Counted from the stretch's first letter, positions 16,981-27,600 are shown. The stretch is DNA of 34,066 bases from Anoxybacillus sp. J5B_2022 (GCF_026847645.1 NZ_JAPSMC010000033.1:1-34066), one strand, 5' to 3'. Notes: generated by a model from the sequence alone, not told the origin. A program made the numbers and translations.

Positions 16981-18222
16981 TTACCCAACATATTTTTTGA
17001 AAATAAGGGTGGCGTTATGTCCGCCAAAACCGAGCGAGTTGCTTAGTGCAGCGCGAACTTCTTGTTTGCGCGCCACGTTTGGCACATAATCGAGGTCGCA
17101 CTCCGGATCTGGCGTTTCGTAGTGAATGGTCGGGGGAATAATTCCGTCAGCGATCGCCAAAATCGAGAAAATCGCCTCCACAGCGCCCGCAGCTCCGAGC
17201 AAATGGCCCGTCATTGATTTCGTCGAGCTGATCGCTAACTTATACGCATGGTCGCCAAACACTTCTTTAATGGCCATCGTTTCGTATTTATCGTTATATT
17301 CTGTACTTGTTCCGTGAGCGTTAATATAATCGATGTCTTCCGGCTTCATGCCCGCATCCGCTAACGCTTGGCGCATCGCTCGCACGCCACCTTCACCGCC
17401 TGGAGCTGGCGCTGTAATATGGTACGCATCCCCTGTTGCACCATAACCGACGATTTCGGCATAAATGCGCGCTCCACGTTTTAATGCATGCTCTAATTCT
17501 TCTAATACAAGAATGCCGGCGCCTTCCCCCATGACGAAGCCGTCGCGGTTTTTATCAAATGGGCGGCTCGCGGTATTCGGATCCGGATTCGTCGATAATG
17601 CCGTATTGGCGCAAAAGCCGGCCAATGCCATTTTCGTAATCGGCGCTTCTGTTCCACCCGTAATCATCACATCCGCATCGCCGCGTTCAATGACTTTAAA
17701 CGCATCGCCAATCGAATTCGCCCCTGTCGCACATGCGGTGACAGTACAAGAGTTAATCCCTTTCGCACCTAATATAATCGACACTTGCCCCGCGGCCATA
17801 TCCGGAATCATCATCGGCACGAAAAACGGGCTTACCCGTCGATACCCACGCTGCTGGAAAATTTCAAATTGCTGCTCGAACGTTTCCATGCCCCCGATCC
17901 CTGAACCGATCCACACCCCAACTCGCGGGGCGTTGTCTTCTGTAATCGTTAAATGAGCATCTTTAACCGCCATGAGCGAAGCAGCGACCGCGTATTGCGT
18001 AAAACGGTCCATTTTCCGCGCTTCTCGTTTATCCATAAACTGTTCTGGATTAAAATCTTTTAATTCCGCTGCTACTTTTGCTGGAAAATCGTCTCGATTT
18101 ACACGAGTCAGCGGTCCGACGCCGTTTTGACCGGCCACAATGTTTTTCCATGTTGTTTCAACGTCATTTCCAAGGGGAGTAACAGCCCCAAGACCTGTCA
18201 CTACGACTCTTCTTTTTTTCAT
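16981..18222 (-). CDS. fabF: Beta-ketoacyl-ACP synthase II
   Basis: FabF condenses malonyl-ACP with a growing acyl-ACP during fatty acid elongation in the cytoplasm. The 413-residue enzyme has the Cys-His-His triad: Cys164 in TACATGANS, His303 in [11 protein letters not shown] and His340 in [12 protein letters not shown]. The glycine-rich C-terminal SLGFGGHNA motif is also present. The open frame runs 25 codons upstream into the end of fabH. GAGAGG is spaced for the ATG at 18222, giving the standard [12 protein letters not shown] start. It is the second gene of the fabH-fabF operon, 41 bases after fabH. Confidence 0.97.
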   Translation of the reverse strand: MKKRRVVVTGLGAVTPLGNDVETTWKNIVAGQNGVGPLTRVNRDDFPAKVAAELKDFNPEQFMDKREARKMDRFTQYAVAASLMAVKDAHLTITEDNAPRVGVWIGSGIGGMETFEQQFEIFQQRGYRRVSPFFVPMMIPDMAAGQVSIILGAKGINSCTVTACATGANSIGDAFKVIERGDADVMITGGTEAPITKMALAGFCANTALSTNPDPNTASRPFDKNRDGFVMGEGAGILVLEELEHALKRGARIYAEIVGYGATGDAYHITAPAPGGEGGVRAMRQALADAGMKPEDIDYINAHGTSTEYNDKYETMAIKEVFGDHAYKLAISSTKSMTGHLLGAAGAVEAIFSILAIADGIIPPTIHYETPDPECDLDYVPNVARKQEVRAALSNSLGFGGHNATLIFKKYVG

Positions 18223-18263
18223 TTGTTTGCCTCTCTTTCGTTTTGTGATGACAACATGTTCCG

Positions 18264-19196
18264 TCAACGGCCCCATCTTAACGCGATGGCTCCCCACGTT
18301 AAGCCGCCGCCAAAGCCAACCATAATAATAAGATCGTCATCTTTAATTTTTCCTGCTTCCAATTCTTCCACAATCGAAATAGGAATGGATGCCGCGGAAG
18401 TATTGCCATATTTTTTAACGGTTGTTGACATTTTATCCTCTGGCAGTTCAAGTCGCTGCCTTGCCGCTTCGACGATCCGAATATTGGCTTGATGCGGAAT
18501 TAAAAAGTCAACATCTTGTTTCGATAAGCCGGCTTTTTCTAGCACGTGAATGCACGATTCGCCCATTTGCCGAACGGCAAACTTGAACACTTCCCTGCCG
18601 TTCATCATCACATATTCGTCATGATATAAGTGTTTTCCTCCTGTCCCGTCCGCCCCTAACTCAAACGACAAAATGCCGCGTCCTTCCGAAACAGGCGCCA
18701 TGACGACTGCCCCTGCCCCGTCGCCAAATAGTACAGCCGTATTGCGGTCGCTCCAATTGACGATTTTTGACAGCTTTTCAACACCTACTACTAATATATA
18801 ACGATATGCACCGTTGTCAATAAACTGTTTCGCTGTGACCATGCCATAAATAAAACCAGCACAAGCCGCACTAATATCAAGTGCCGCTGCTTTCGTCGCA
18901 CCGAGCCGCTCTTGCAACATGCAAGCAACCGACGGGAACGAACGATCCGGTGTGACGGTGGCCACTAAAATTAAATCGATGTCCGCTGCTGAAATGTTAG
19001 CATTTTCTAACGCTTTCACAGCCGCAACATACGCCATATCCGACGTATCCATTCCATCTGGAGCAATTCTCCGTTCCTCAATTCCTGTCCGTGTCCGAAT
19101 CCATTCATCCGATGTATCCATCATTTTTTCTAAATCCGCGTTAGTCACCACTCGCTCAGGTAAATATCGACCGACACCTATAATACCTGCACCCAT
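18264..19196 (-). CDS. fabH: Beta-ketoacyl-ACP synthase III
   Basis: FabH starts fatty acid synthesis by condensing a short acyl-CoA with malonyl-ACP, and in Bacillaceae it prefers branched primers. The 310-residue protein shows the triad Cys112 ([10 protein letters not shown]), His235 (IPHQANIRI) and Asn265 (GNTSAASIP). The ATG at 19205 directly abuts the Shine-Dalgarno AAAGGAG, so translation more likely starts at the ATG at 19196, giving [14 protein letters not shown]. It is the first gene of the operon and has a FapR-like operator upstream, as does B. subtilis fabHA. Confidence 0.97.
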   Translation of the reverse strand: MGAGIIGVGRYLPERVVTNADLEKMMDTSDEWIRTRTGIEERRIAPDGMDTSDMAYVAAVKALENANISAADIDLILVATVTPDRSFPSVACMLQERLGATKAAALDISAACAGFIYGMVTAKQFIDNGAYRYILVVGVEKLSKIVNWSDRNTAVLFGDGAGAVVMAPVSEGRGILSFELGADGTGGKHLYHDEYVMMNGREVFKFAVRQMGESCIHVLEKAGLSKQDVDFLIPHQANIRIVEAARQRLELPEDKMSTTVKKYGNTSAASIPISIVEELEAGKIKDDDLIIMVGFGGGLTWGAIALRWGR

Positions 19197-19231
19197 GCCG
19201 AACATCTCCTTTAATGTTATATAACCAATTA

Positions 19232-19248
19232 CTATTACTTGGTACTAA
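19232..19248 (-). promoter_or_regulatory. FapR-like operator of fabH-fabF
   Basis: On the minus strand the site reads TTAGTACCAAGTAATAG. The left half TTAGTACC is identical to the FapR consensus and the right half agrees at 4 of 6. It lies about 36 bases before fabH, over the probable core promoter. FapR represses fab genes until malonyl-CoA rises. The assignment rests on motif and gene context. Confidence 0.65.
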
Positions 19249-19361
19249 TTTTAACGGAGTTTTCGTAAATGTGCAATATAAATCTGTCTTGTACAGCATT
19301 CGTCTAGTCATCTCCGCTTGTTAAACATAAAGTATGGATAAGGAGAAAGGAGGGAAACGAA

Positions 19362-19586
19362 TTGGAAAATGACAAGCAACCAACCGAACAGCCAACCGAC
19401 CGTTTTTCCCGTTTAATGTTTGGCACTTTTCCGTCTCGTGAGCGTATTGAAAAAACTTCTTCCCCGCAGCAGGAACTTGATTGGATCCAACTAATGCAAG
19501 ACATTGATACGCTTGTCTCCTCATTTCAGCGACTAAAACCGTTCATGCGCAACATGACTTCTTTCGTTGACTTATTTAAAAAATAA
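19362..19586 (+). CDS. Small hydrophilic protein of unknown function
   Basis: This 74-residue protein starts at TTG, supported by a very strong AAAGGAGGGAAACGAA. The N-terminal third is polar and Gln/Pro rich. An RLMFGTFPSRER segment follows, and then an amphipathic helix with DWIQLMQDIDTL and LKPFMRNMTSFVDLFKK. No signal peptide, membrane helix or metal motif is visible. It is divergent from fabH in the slot where B. subtilis has comZ and yjzB; I do not see clear likeness to ComZ and leave it unnamed. Confidence 0.7.
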   Translation: MENDKQPTEQPTDRFSRLMFGTFPSRERIEKTSSPQQELDWIQLMQDIDTLVSSFQRLKPFMRNMTSFVDLFKK

Positions 19587-19630
19587 TGATTGTCTAGCTC
19601 CAGCTAACCAATTGCCTCCGCTTTTCTTTG
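19587..19630 (+). repeat. Possible remnant of a dispersed Bacillaceae intergenic repeat
   Basis: The stretch contains TGTCTAGCTCCAGC near its start and CCTCCGCTTTTCTTTG at its end. From memory, these resemble the two ends of a repeat common between genes in Bacillus and Geobacillus genomes, here with most of the middle missing. Only one copy is in the window, so repetition cannot be shown. Confidence 0.35.
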
Positions 19631-19631
19631 T

Positions 19632-19672
19632 AAAAAACTCCTCTGCCGTTCGTTCGAGCGATAGAGGAGTTT
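19632..19672 (-). terminator. Intrinsic terminator of the hydrolase-like gene
   Basis: AAACTCCTCT (19635-19644) pairs with AGAGGAGTTT (19663-19672) and is followed on the minus strand by T residues down to 19632. Its base overlaps the stop codon of the gene it ends. Confidence 0.83.
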
Positions 19673-20402
19673 ATTGTAACGCGCTATTGTCTTCGTAAAA
19701 TTGATGAATCGCTTTCGCAAAGCTGTACCGTTTTTCCGGTAAATGGTATATAACTTCAACCGGAGCATCTTCTTCCCTCGCCCATTCTTCATATTTTCGG
19801 CAGTGGAGCGCTGAAGGATAATGAGTAACTCCTGACAGCTGCCATATTTTCAACGGGATTTGCCGCGGTGCTAACGTTAGCTGTGGAAGGACGTTCGCTA
19901 CTTCCGTTTCTGCAACTTCGTACGCAGCCGCTATCTCTTTTATGATTCGCTTGTAAAAAAATTTATTTTCTTTCTCATATGCAAACTGTGCCCGTACGTC
20001 TAAACACGGACTAAGTAGCGCAACCGCTCGGATTTTTGCCGGCATATTCGCAAGCAATCCCAACGCAACGAGCGCTCCCATTCCTTCTGCTAAAATGTAA
20101 ACGCGATTGTTTAATATTTCACTTTTTAATACGTAATAAATCAACTGTTTCGCGAGCCGGACTGATTTTGGACACCCCCAATGGCGGCCATATAAATGGG
20201 AGGAAAAAATCGTGTATCCGTATGCGAGCAACTCCTCTAGCAACTGCTTTCTTCCGTGATGCTCGAACCAGAAATTCGTACAATCCGTTACATAATGGTT
20301 TACATCCCCAATTAGAAAAATAGCAAAGCCGTTCGGTCGCTCCGGCAAATGAATGATGCACCATTGGTCATCGAGTTGGAAAAAACGTTGCCGAACCGTC
20401 AT
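19671..20402 (-). CDS. Alpha/beta-hydrolase-like protein with altered nucleophile elbow
   Basis: The 243 residues look like a small alpha/beta hydrolase: an early strand FAIFLIGD, a helix, then VYILAEGMGALVALGLLA at about 101-118, the usual place of the nucleophile elbow. There the G-x-S-x-G pattern reads A-E-G-M-G, with Gly107 where the catalytic Ser would stand. A later LLSPCLDVRAQF segment and a final His near KAIHQFYED are seen. It may be a non-catalytic relative or use other residues. AAAGGTGAAAAACA precedes the ATG at 20402. The position corresponds to yjaU of B. subtilis, but I cannot confirm that it is an orthologue. Confidence 0.8.
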   Translation of the reverse strand: MTVRQRFFQLDDQWCIIHLPERPNGFAIFLIGDVNHYVTDCTNFWFEHHGRKQLLEELLAYGYTIFSSHLYGRHWGCPKSVRLAKQLIYYVLKSEILNNRVYILAEGMGALVALGLLANMPAKIRAVALLSPCLDVRAQFAYEKENKFFYKRIIKEIAAAYEVAETEVANVLPQLTLAPRQIPLKIWQLSGVTHYPSALHCRKYEEWAREEDAPVEVIYHLPEKRYSFAKAIHQFYEDNSALQ

Positions 20403-20563
20403 TGTTTTTCACCTTTACTTTCTTTAGAGCATAGTTGTACAGTAAAAGATATGCAAAAATGAAAAATTGGCACGGGTAAATGCCTACGAAAGAAGGACAT
20501 TTTCGATTTGCATAAATTGTGATAAGATAAGGGAGGAAAGTTAGAAAGGTTGAGGTGAAAACA

Positions 20564-20746
20564 GTGAAATTTTTCTGGACGTTTTTCTGGACATTTTTGT
20601 TAGCACAAATGGCCACTTACGTCATCGGTTCGATGCAAGGCATCGCTTATCAATTCTCCACTGGAGCGTTGTTAGGAGTAGCGATGACTGTTTTTGTCAT
20701 CATTGTCGCCAATGTGTTGCCGAATGAGCCTGTGCACCATCATTAA
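20564..20746 (+). CDS. yjzD: DUF2929 small membrane protein YjzD
   Basis: This 60-residue protein has two membrane helices: an aromatic N-terminal one (FFWTFFWTFLLAQMATYVIG) and a second one (GALLGVAMTVFVIIVANVLP). It ends in PNEP and a His-rich tail, the pattern of YjzD/DUF2929 proteins. The start is GTG. A first GTG at 20555 overlaps the Shine-Dalgarno GAGGTG, so the second one at 20564, six bases after it, is preferred. The function is unknown. It is divergent from the hydrolase-like gene and convergent with clpB. Confidence 0.82.
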   Translation: MKFFWTFFWTFLLAQMATYVIGSMQGIAYQFSTGALLGVAMTVFVIIVANVLPNEPVHHH

Positions 20747-20748
20747 GA

Positions 20749-20790
20749 CAACGAAAGGCCGTCCTTTTAGGATAGCCTTTCGTTGTTTTT
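20749..20790 (+). terminator. Intrinsic terminator of yjzD, overlapping the clpB 3' end
   Basis: CAACGAAAGGC (20749-20759) pairs with GCCTTTCGTTG (20775-20785), with a further inner stem, and is followed by five T residues. The last codons of clpB lie inside the hairpin. On the clpB side there is no T run. Confidence 0.8.
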
Positions 20791-23373
20791 GACCACGATT
20801 TTTCCGTTTTCGTAATCGATGAAAACAGTGCTGTAATCTTTTATATGTCCAGCAATGATTTCTTTTGCTAACGGCGTTTCGATCTGTTTTTGGATAAACC
20901 GTTTTAACGGCCGCGCCCCGTACATATGGTCAAAGCCAGCAGCAGCAATATATTCTTTCGCCTGCTCGGATAACGTTAACGAAATGTGGCGGTCCGCAAG
21001 CCGTGCACTTAATTCTCTCACAAATTTCTCGACAATTCCTTTCACTTCGTTCATCGTGAGTGGTTTAAATAATACAATGTCATCGACGCGGTTTAAAAAT
21101 TCCGGTCGGAAATGTAGCCGTAATTGCTGCAATACTTGTTCACGCGTTTCTTCCTGCATGTTTCCGTCTTCTTTTACACCTTCCAATAACAGATGTGAAC
21201 CGATATTAGACGTCATAATAAGGACCGTATTTTTAAAATCGACCGTCCGCCCTTGCGAGTCAGTAATTCGGCCGTCATCAAGCACTTGCAATAAAATATT
21301 GAATACTTCCGGGTGAGCTTTTTCAATTTCGTCAAGAAGAATGACTGAGTACGGTTTTCTTCGTACCGCTTCCGTCAATTGTCCTCCTTCTTCATAGCCG
21401 ACATAGCCGGGAGGTGCGCCAATTAAGCGGGACACCGCGTGTTTTTCCATATATTCCGACATGTCAATCCGTATCATCTGTTCTTCGCTATCAAACAACG
21501 CTTGCGCTAACGCCTTCGCTAGTTCTGTTTTTCCGACACCGGTCGGCCCTAAAAAGATGAACGAACCGATCGGACGGTTTGGATCTTTAATGCCGGCACG
21601 CGCGCGCAGCACAGCATCTGCTACGAGTTCAACCGCTTCATCTTGCCCGATAACGCGCTCATGCAGCAAATCGTGCAAGCGCAATAATTTTTCCCGCTCG
21701 CCTTCCACCAACTTGGTGAGCGGAATGCCAGTCCAACGCGACACCACTTCGGCAATTTCTTCTTCCGTTACTTCTTCACGGAGAAGCCGTCCCTCTTGAT
21801 TCGACTCATTCATTTCGCGCTCAAGCTGTTTTAATTGTTTTTCCAGCTGCGGAATGCGACCGTGGCGCAGTTCAGCCGCTTTATTTAAGTCGTATTCATT
21901 TTCGGCTTCTTCTAATTCGCGTTTCGCTTTTTCGAGCGCTGCGCGAACGCTATGCACTTGTTGGATCGCTTCTTTTTCTTTTTGCCATTTCGCTTTCATG
22001 CTGTTCGCTTTTTCACGCAAATCCGCTAGTTCTTTTGTGAGCGCCGCCAACCGTTGCTGGCTCGCTTCGTCCGTTTCCTTTCTAAGCGCTGCTTCTTCGA
22101 TTTCGAGTTGCATCACACGCCGCATGACTTCATCTAATTCAGACGGCATCGAGTCCATTTCCGTGCGGATCATCGCACACGCTTCATCGACAAGGTCAAT
22201 CGCCTTATCCGGCAAAAAGCGCTCTGAAATGTAGCGGTCAGACAATGTCGCCGCCGCAACGAGCGCACGGTCATGAATGTTCACGCCGTGATGAATTTCG
22301 AAGCGCTCTTTTAATCCACGCAAAATCGAAATCGTATCTTCGACGGTCGGTTCTTCGACGAGCACTTGTTGAAAACGACGCTCTAATGCGGGATCTTTCT
22401 CAATATATTGCCGATATTCGTCAAGCGTTGTTGCCCCGATGCAGCGCAACTCTCCGCGGGCAAGCATCGGCTTTAACATATTGCCAGCATCAATGGCGCC
22501 TTCCGCTTTTCCGGCTCCGACGATCGTATGCAGTTCATCAATGAATAAAATAATTTTTCCTTCACTTTTTTTAATTTCGTTCAATACGGCTTTTAATCGT
22601 TCTTCAAATTCGCCGCGAAACTTTGCGCCAGCAATCAATGAACTCATGTCGAGCGCAAAAATCGTTTTATCTTTCAATCCTTCAGGAACGTCTTTGCGAA
22701 CGATGCGCTGGGCAAGTCCTTCAACAATCGCTGTTTTCCCAACGCCCGGCTCACCGATTAACACAGGATTATTTTTCGTCTTGCGTGATAAAATGCGAAT
22801 GACGCGGCGAATTTCGCTGTCGCGGCCGATGACAGGATCGATTTTCCCTGTTTTTACTTCCGCTACTAAATCGCGTCCGTATTTTTTTAATACTTCATAT
22901 GTCGCTTCCGGAGTTGGTGTCGTCACTCGTTGATTCCCCCTTATTTCTCGCAATACGTCCAACAACGCTGGACGGCTGATGCGATATTTTTGCCATATGT
23001 GCGCAATATCCGCCTGTTTTTCGTTAATGAGTGCCAACAGTACATGCTCCACCGATAAGTATTCATCGTGCATTTGTTTTGCTTCCTGCTCGGCAGCCGC
23101 GATGAGCCGCTGCAAACGGTGGGACATATATACTTGATTTCCCGCTCCGATCACTTCCGGTTTTTTCTTTACCAATGCTTGAACATCTTGGCGGAAAGCA
23201 TGCACATCGACATGAAGCAACTCCAATATCCGTTTCGCGAGTCCGTCCTCTTGTTGTAACAGCGAAAGCAACAAATGTTCTATATCGAGTTGTTGATGAT
23301 GGTGTTGAACAGCAATTGTCTGGGCAGAAAGAAACGCCTCTTGCACTTTTTCTGTCATTTTCGTTGCGTCCAT
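20767..23373 (-). CDS. clpB: ATP-dependent protein disaggregase ClpB
   Basis: ClpB is a cytoplasmic hexameric Hsp100 that extracts proteins from aggregates together with DnaK. The 868 residues comprise a double-repeat N domain and AAA1 with Walker A GEPGVGKT (207-214) and Walker [10 protein letters not shown] coiled-coil middle domain (about 390-510, rich in Glu/Lys/Arg) and AAA2 with GPTGVGKTE and [13 protein letters not shown] follow. The middle domain and the absence of a ClpP-binding loop separate it from ClpC. The frame opens 25 codons upstream, within the promoter and CtsR site; AAGGTGGTGAAAAA supports the ATG at 23373. B. subtilis 168 has no clpB, so this is an insertion relative to its gene order. 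Confidence 0.96.
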   Translation of the reverse strand: MDATKMTEKVQEAFLSAQTIAVQHHHQQLDIEHLLLSLLQQEDGLAKRILELLHVDVHAFRQDVQALVKKKPEVIGAGNQVYMSHRLQRLIAAAEQEAKQMHDEYLSVEHVLLALINEKQADIAHIWQKYRISRPALLDVLREIRGNQRVTTPTPEATYEVLKKYGRDLVAEVKTGKIDPVIGRDSEIRRVIRILSRKTKNNPVLIGEPGVGKTAIVEGLAQRIVRKDVPEGLKDKTIFALDMSSLIAGAKFRGEFEERLKAVLNEIKKSEGKIILFIDELHTIVGAGKAEGAIDAGNMLKPMLARGELRCIGATTLDEYRQYIEKDPALERRFQQVLVEEPTVEDTISILRGLKERFEIHHGVNIHDRALVAAATLSDRYISERFLPDKAIDLVDEACAMIRTEMDSMPSELDEVMRRVMQLEIEEAALRKETDEASQQRLAALTKELADLREKANSMKAKWQKEKEAIQQVHSVRAALEKAKRELEEAENEYDLNKAAELRHGRIPQLEKQLKQLEREMNESNQEGRLLREEVTEEEIAEVVSRWTGIPLTKLVEGEREKLLRLHDLLHERVIGQDEAVELVADAVLRARAGIKDPNRPIGSFIFLGPTGVGKTELAKALAQALFDSEEQMIRIDMSEYMEKHAVSRLIGAPPGYVGYEEGGQLTEAVRRKPYSVILLDEIEKAHPEVFNILLQVLDDGRITDSQGRTVDFKNTVLIMTSNIGSHLLLEGVKEDGNMQEETREQVLQQLRLHFRPEFLNRVDDIVLFKPLTMNEVKGIVEKFVRELSARLADRHISLTLSEQAKEYIAAAGFDHMYGARPLKRFIQKQIETPLAKEIIAGHIKDYSTVFIDYENGKIVVKNNERLS

Positions 23374-23387
23374 TTTTTCACCACCTT

Positions 23388-23404
23388 TTTGACTTTTTTT
23401 GACC
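23388..23404 (-). promoter_or_regulatory. CtsR operator of clpB
   Basis: On the minus strand GGTCAAA and AGTCAAA stand in direct repeat with a 3-base AAA spacer, exactly the CtsR heptad-repeat consensus RGTCAAA-NAN-RGTCAAA. It lies between the -10 and the ribosome binding site of clpB. CtsR represses class III heat-shock genes until heat inactivates it. Confidence 0.9.
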
Positions 23405-23413
23405 TTTAATGTT

Positions 23414-23441
23414 ATTATAGCACGTCCATTTCGTAATGCAA
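23414..23441 (-). promoter_or_regulatory. Sigma-A promoter of clpB
   Basis: TATAAT (23414-23419) and TTGCAT (23436-23441) on the minus strand are separated by 16 bases. The start site would fall next to the CtsR operator, as expected for CtsR repression. Confidence 0.75.
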
Positions 23442-23470
23442 AAGCCATCCTCTTGTCGAGAATGGCTTTT
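23440..23470 (-). terminator. Weak terminator of yjzC adjoining the clpB -35
   Basis: AAAAGCCAT (23440-23448) pairs with ATGGCTTTT (23462-23470). Only four T residues follow on the minus strand, so termination may be partial. The foot of the hairpin overlaps the clpB -35 box. Confidence 0.6.
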
Positions 23471-23473
23471 CGC

Positions 23474-23653
23474 TTACGGTTTTCGCATATACGTCCAATG
23501 GCGATTATGGTTAGATGTTTCCGGAAACGTATCCCCGGCTTTTAGCTTCAGCTTTTTCGGGTGTTTGACGTTGTCCCCGGTTTCTCCAATTTCGATATAG
23601 ACGCCGTTATTCGGCGCTTTATCTCCCGGCTTAAAATGACGTGGTTGACCCAT
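23474..23653 (-). CDS. yjzC: YjzC-like small protein
   Basis: Translating the minus strand gives a 59-residue protein, [20 protein letters not shown] at the start and [13 protein letters not shown] at the end. It contains an EIGETGDNV turn and a [12 protein letters not shown] segment. It is basic, compact and has no membrane segment. Length and sequence agree with B. subtilis YjzC (family YjzC), whose function is unknown. AAAGGGGGAATCGAA gives a strong ribosome binding site. It lies between argF and clpB on the same strand, with hairpins on both sides. Confidence 0.85.
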   Translation of the reverse strand: MGQPRHFKPGDKAPNNGVYIEIGETGDNVKHPKKLKLKAGDTFPETSNHNRHWTYMRKP

Positions 23654-23718
23654 TTCGATTCCCCCTTTACGAAAGGTACATCTTTAGCATAACCGTTTAA
23701 CGTCGGATTCATAACTAA

Positions 23719-23750
23719 GAAAAAAACACCGGCAAACGATCCGGTGCTTT
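23719..23750 (-). terminator. Intrinsic terminator of the arginine operon
   Basis: GC-rich arms CACCGG (23727-23732) and CCGGTG (23741-23746) enclose an 8-base loop, and on the minus strand the hairpin is followed by a run of T (23720-23726). It lies just past the argF stop codon. Confidence 0.82.
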
Positions 23751-23754
23751 TCGT

Positions 23755-24699
23755 TTATGATAATAGCGATACTAAAATCGCTTTTTGCACATGGAGGCGA
23801 TTTCCTGCTTGTTGGAAAACGTAAGAATGATCGCTGTCGATCACATCAGCGGTTACTTCTTCGCCGCGATGAGCCGGCAAGCAATGAAGGAACATGTAGT
23901 TGTCTTTTGCATATTTTGTTAATTGGCTATTGACTTGAAACGGTTGAAAAACAGCGAGCCGCTGTTCGCTTTCTTGCTCCTGTCCCATGCTCGTCCATAC
24001 GTCTGTATAAATGACGTCAGCAGCTTGGACCGCTTCTTCCGGCGAATGCGTCACCGTAATCGTCGCTCCTGTTTTTGCAGCTGCTTCCTTTGCAGCGGCG
24101 ACGTAGTGCTCTTTCGGCTCATAGCCAACCGGGCAAGCTACGGCGCAATCCATTCCAACTTTCGCTGCGGCGATCATTAATGCATGGGCGACGTTGTTAC
24201 CGTCGCCGACATACGCGAGTTTCATTCCTTTTAGCTGCTTTCTCACTTCATAAATCGTCAATAAATCTGCGAGCGCTTGGCACGGATGGTCATCGTCCGT
24301 CAATCCGTTAATAACCGGTACGTCGGCGTAATGGGCGAGTTCTTCGATTTTGCTATGCGCAAACGTGCGGATCATAATTGCATCGACGTATTGGGACAAT
24401 ACTCTTGCGGTATCAGCAATCGTTTCGCCGCGTCCAAGTTGTAAATCGTTGCTGTTTAAGTAAAGGGCATGCCCTCCTAATTGTGTCATGCCGACTTCAA
24501 ACGACACTCTCGTACGCGTGGACGGTTTTTCAAAAATCATCGCCAACGTTTTTCCAGCAAGCGGAGTATACATTTCCCCCGCTTGCTGCTTTTGTTTCAG
24601 TTGTTTTGCAAGTTCCAATAGCTCATGAATTTGCTCCGACGAAAAATCGATTAATGTCAATACATCTTTCCCTTTTAAGGAAGATATCGTTGTATTCAT
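23755..24699 (-). CDS. argF: Ornithine carbamoyltransferase
   Basis: ArgF joins carbamoyl phosphate and ornithine to give citrulline. The 314-residue protein carries the carbamoyl-phosphate motif STRTR (60-64), HPCQ (138-141) and the ornithine-side HCLP (272-275). Its length is normal for the anabolic enzyme. The ATG overlaps the carB stop codon by one base (TAATG), so the two genes are translationally coupled; AAAGTGGTGAT lies upstream. It is the last gene of the arginine operon. The catabolic type ArcB is an alternative in principle, but the biosynthetic operon decides. Confidence 0.97.
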   Translation of the reverse strand: MNTTISSLKGKDVLTLIDFSSEQIHELLELAKQLKQKQQAGEMYTPLAGKTLAMIFEKPSTRTRVSFEVGMTQLGGHALYLNSNDLQLGRGETIADTARVLSQYVDAIMIRTFAHSKIEELAHYADVPVINGLTDDDHPCQALADLLTIYEVRKQLKGMKLAYVGDGNNVAHALMIAAAKVGMDCAVACPVGYEPKEHYVAAAKEAAAKTGATITVTHSPEEAVQAADVIYTDVWTSMGQEQESEQRLAVFQPFQVNSQLTKYAKDNYMFLHCLPAHRGEEVTADVIDSDHSYVFQQAGNRLHVQKAILVSLLS

Positions 24700-27600
24700 T
24701 AGATCACCACTTTCTTTGATTCGTTCAGTTGTTCAAGCCACTCTTGAATCGAACAAACGGAAAAATCACTCACTTCTAGCGCAGATAAAAATAGTTCGCA
24801 CGTTTCGATTTCTGTAAACGTCAATAGTTGTTGGGACAACGCAATCATCCGTTGTTCGGTGCTTTCCGTATTTTTTTGCCAATTAAAAAACGCTAACGCT
24901 TCTTTTCGCTTTACCCATTCTGTAAATGGAACGTCTTGAACAACCGTAAGTTTTGCTTGTTTCATTCGCTCAAGCAACGGTTTTATTTCGTCATTTTTCG
25001 CATCCACGTAAATTTCAAAAGCCCCTGCTTTTTTCGATAAATAAGCGTGGAACGCTTTTGCCGCCGCTTCTTTTACCGTCTTCGCAATGCTAATCCCTTC
25101 CCCTGTCGACTTCATTTCCGGTCCGACAAGCGGGTCGACTTCCGGCAATTTATGCATCGAAAATACCGGATATTTCAGTACGACATATGGGATATGGTCA
25201 GCTACTGTTGGAATGTCTAGCTCGCTTAAGCATTTCCCAAGCAATAATTTTGTCGCAATTTGCGCTAATGGGATTCCTGTGATTTTGCTGACAATCGGCA
25301 CCGTTCGACTCGCGCGCGGATTCACTTCTAAGACGTACACTTCCCCATTCGCGATGACGTATTGAATGTTCATCATTCCTTTAAACTGAAGCTTTTGCAC
25401 GATTTTTTCCGCATATTGCTTCATTTTTGCTTTTTCTTCTTCTGTCAACGTTTGTGCCGGTAAAAACGCGTAGCTGTCTCCCGAATGTACCCCTGCTTTT
25501 TCCACGTGCTCGATCACTGTTGGCAATAAAATCGCCGTTCCGTCTGCCGCTACATCTACTTCCGCTTCTTTTCCGCTTAAGTAAGCGTCAATCAAAACAG
25601 GGTACGTGAACAAAAACGGCTGCTGTAATAACTGCTGCAATTGTTGTTCATTGTCGACTATAAACATCCCTTTTCCGCCGATGACATACGACGGGCGAAG
25701 GAGTACGGGATAACCGATCATATTCGCTTTTTCGATCAATTCTTGCTCATCGTTCGCCATCACCCCATCGACGTGCGGAATTTCCAACTCTTCTAGCAAT
25801 TGATAAAAGCGGTCACGGTCTTCAAGCTGATCAATGACATCGTGAGATACGCCAAGAATCGTGACGCCTGCTTCTTCTAACCCTTTAACAAGGTTAATCG
25901 CCGTCTGGCCACCGAATTGAACAACGACTTTTTCGATTTGCTCGGCTTCAATGACGTTGAGGACATCTTCCAATGTCAACGGTTCAAAATAAAGGCGATC
26001 GGCTACGGCAAAATCGGTGCTCACCGTTTCTGGATTGTTGTTAATTAATACGGTTTCGTAACCTTCCGCTTGCAACGCGTACACGCTATGGACCGAACTG
26101 TAGTCAAATTCGATGCCTTGACCGATGCGGATCGGACCTGCGCCAATAATTAATACTTTTTCTTTATCGCTTCGTTTGCGTTCATCTTCCCCGAAATAAG
26201 TCGAATAATAATAATCCGTTTCGGAATGAAATTCTGCGGCACACGTATCGACCATTTTATAAGATGGGATAATGCCAAATTGTTTCCGTTTCTCTCGCAC
26301 GTTTTGCTCACTAACGTTCCATACATTCGCTAAAAAAGCGTCAGAGAAACCTTTTTCTTTCAGCAACCGCAATGTCGGTTCATCAACATTCACCAAATCT
26401 GTTTCTTTCGCTTTTTGTTCAAGGGCAATGAGCTGATAAAAACTATTTAAAAAGAAGCGGTCGATTTTCGTTAACACATGCACCGTTTCGGTCGTTTCCC
26501 CGCGGCGGAATAGCTCTAAAATCGCAAAAAAGCGGCGATCGTCTTTTTCGATAAGCAGTTGTTTTAATTCATCGTTCGTTTTCTCCGCTAGTTCTGGTAA
26601 AAATAATCCATTATTTGCTCCTTCTAGCGAATGCACCGCTTTTTGAAAGGCGCGCTCCATATTGCGGTCAATGGACATCACTTCACCGGTTGCCTTCATT
26701 TGCGTGCCGAGCTTTCGATTTCCGTTCGGAAATTTATCAAACGGTAAACGCGGAAACTTGACAACTACGTAGTCAAGCGCTGGTTCAAAACTTGCGTACG
26801 TATTTTTCGTGACCGGATTTAGCAATTCTGCCAACGTATAGCCGACGGCTAGTTTCGCTGCGATGCGGGCGATCGGGTATCCAGTCGCTTTCGAAGCTAA
26901 CGCCGATGAACGGCTGACGCGCGGGTTGACTTCAATCAAATAATAATTTTTGCTGGACGGATCGAGCGCAAACTGAATGTTGCAACCTCCGATAATGCCA
27001 AGCGCCGAAATAATTTTGACAGCTGCGGATCGCAACATGTGGTATTCTTCATCCGTTAACGTTTGCGACGGTGCAACGACGATCGAATCACCGGTATGCA
27101 CGCCGACCGGATCGACGTTTTCCATGTTGCAAACGGTAATGCACGTATCGGTATGGTCGCGCATCACTTCGTATTCAATTTCCTTATAACCGGCCACGCT
27201 CCGTTCGATTAAACATTGCGTAATCGGGCTTTCCGCCAATCCTTTTTCCACAAGGGCGACAAACTGTTCCATCGTCTCAGCAATGCCGCCACCGCTTCCT
27301 CCAAGCGTGTAAGCGGGACGGATGATGATCGGAAAACCAATTTTTTCAGCGAACGCAACGGCCGCCTCCATGTTCGTAACGATTTCGCTCTCTAGTACTG
27401 GCTCATTCAGTTCATACATGAGGGCGCGAAACGCTTCGCGATCCTCTCCTCTTTTAATCGCTTCAATTGGTGTCCCGAGCAACTTCACCCCATATTTTTC
27501 TAAAATCCCAGCTTCATGTAGCTGAAACGCCAAGTTTAAGCCGGTCTGTCCGCCAAATGTTGCTAACAAGCCATCGGGTCGCTCTTTAGCAATCACCTTT

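Noticed and set aside
17465-17956. Long open frame on the plus strand inside fabF
   Set aside because: It is an antisense shadow of fabF with no ribosome binding site and low-complexity Pro/Ser/Ala composition.
22439-22933. Open frame of 164 codons on the plus strand inside clpB
   Set aside because: It is antisense to a strongly conserved gene and has no family likeness, so it is a shadow of the clpB codon pattern.
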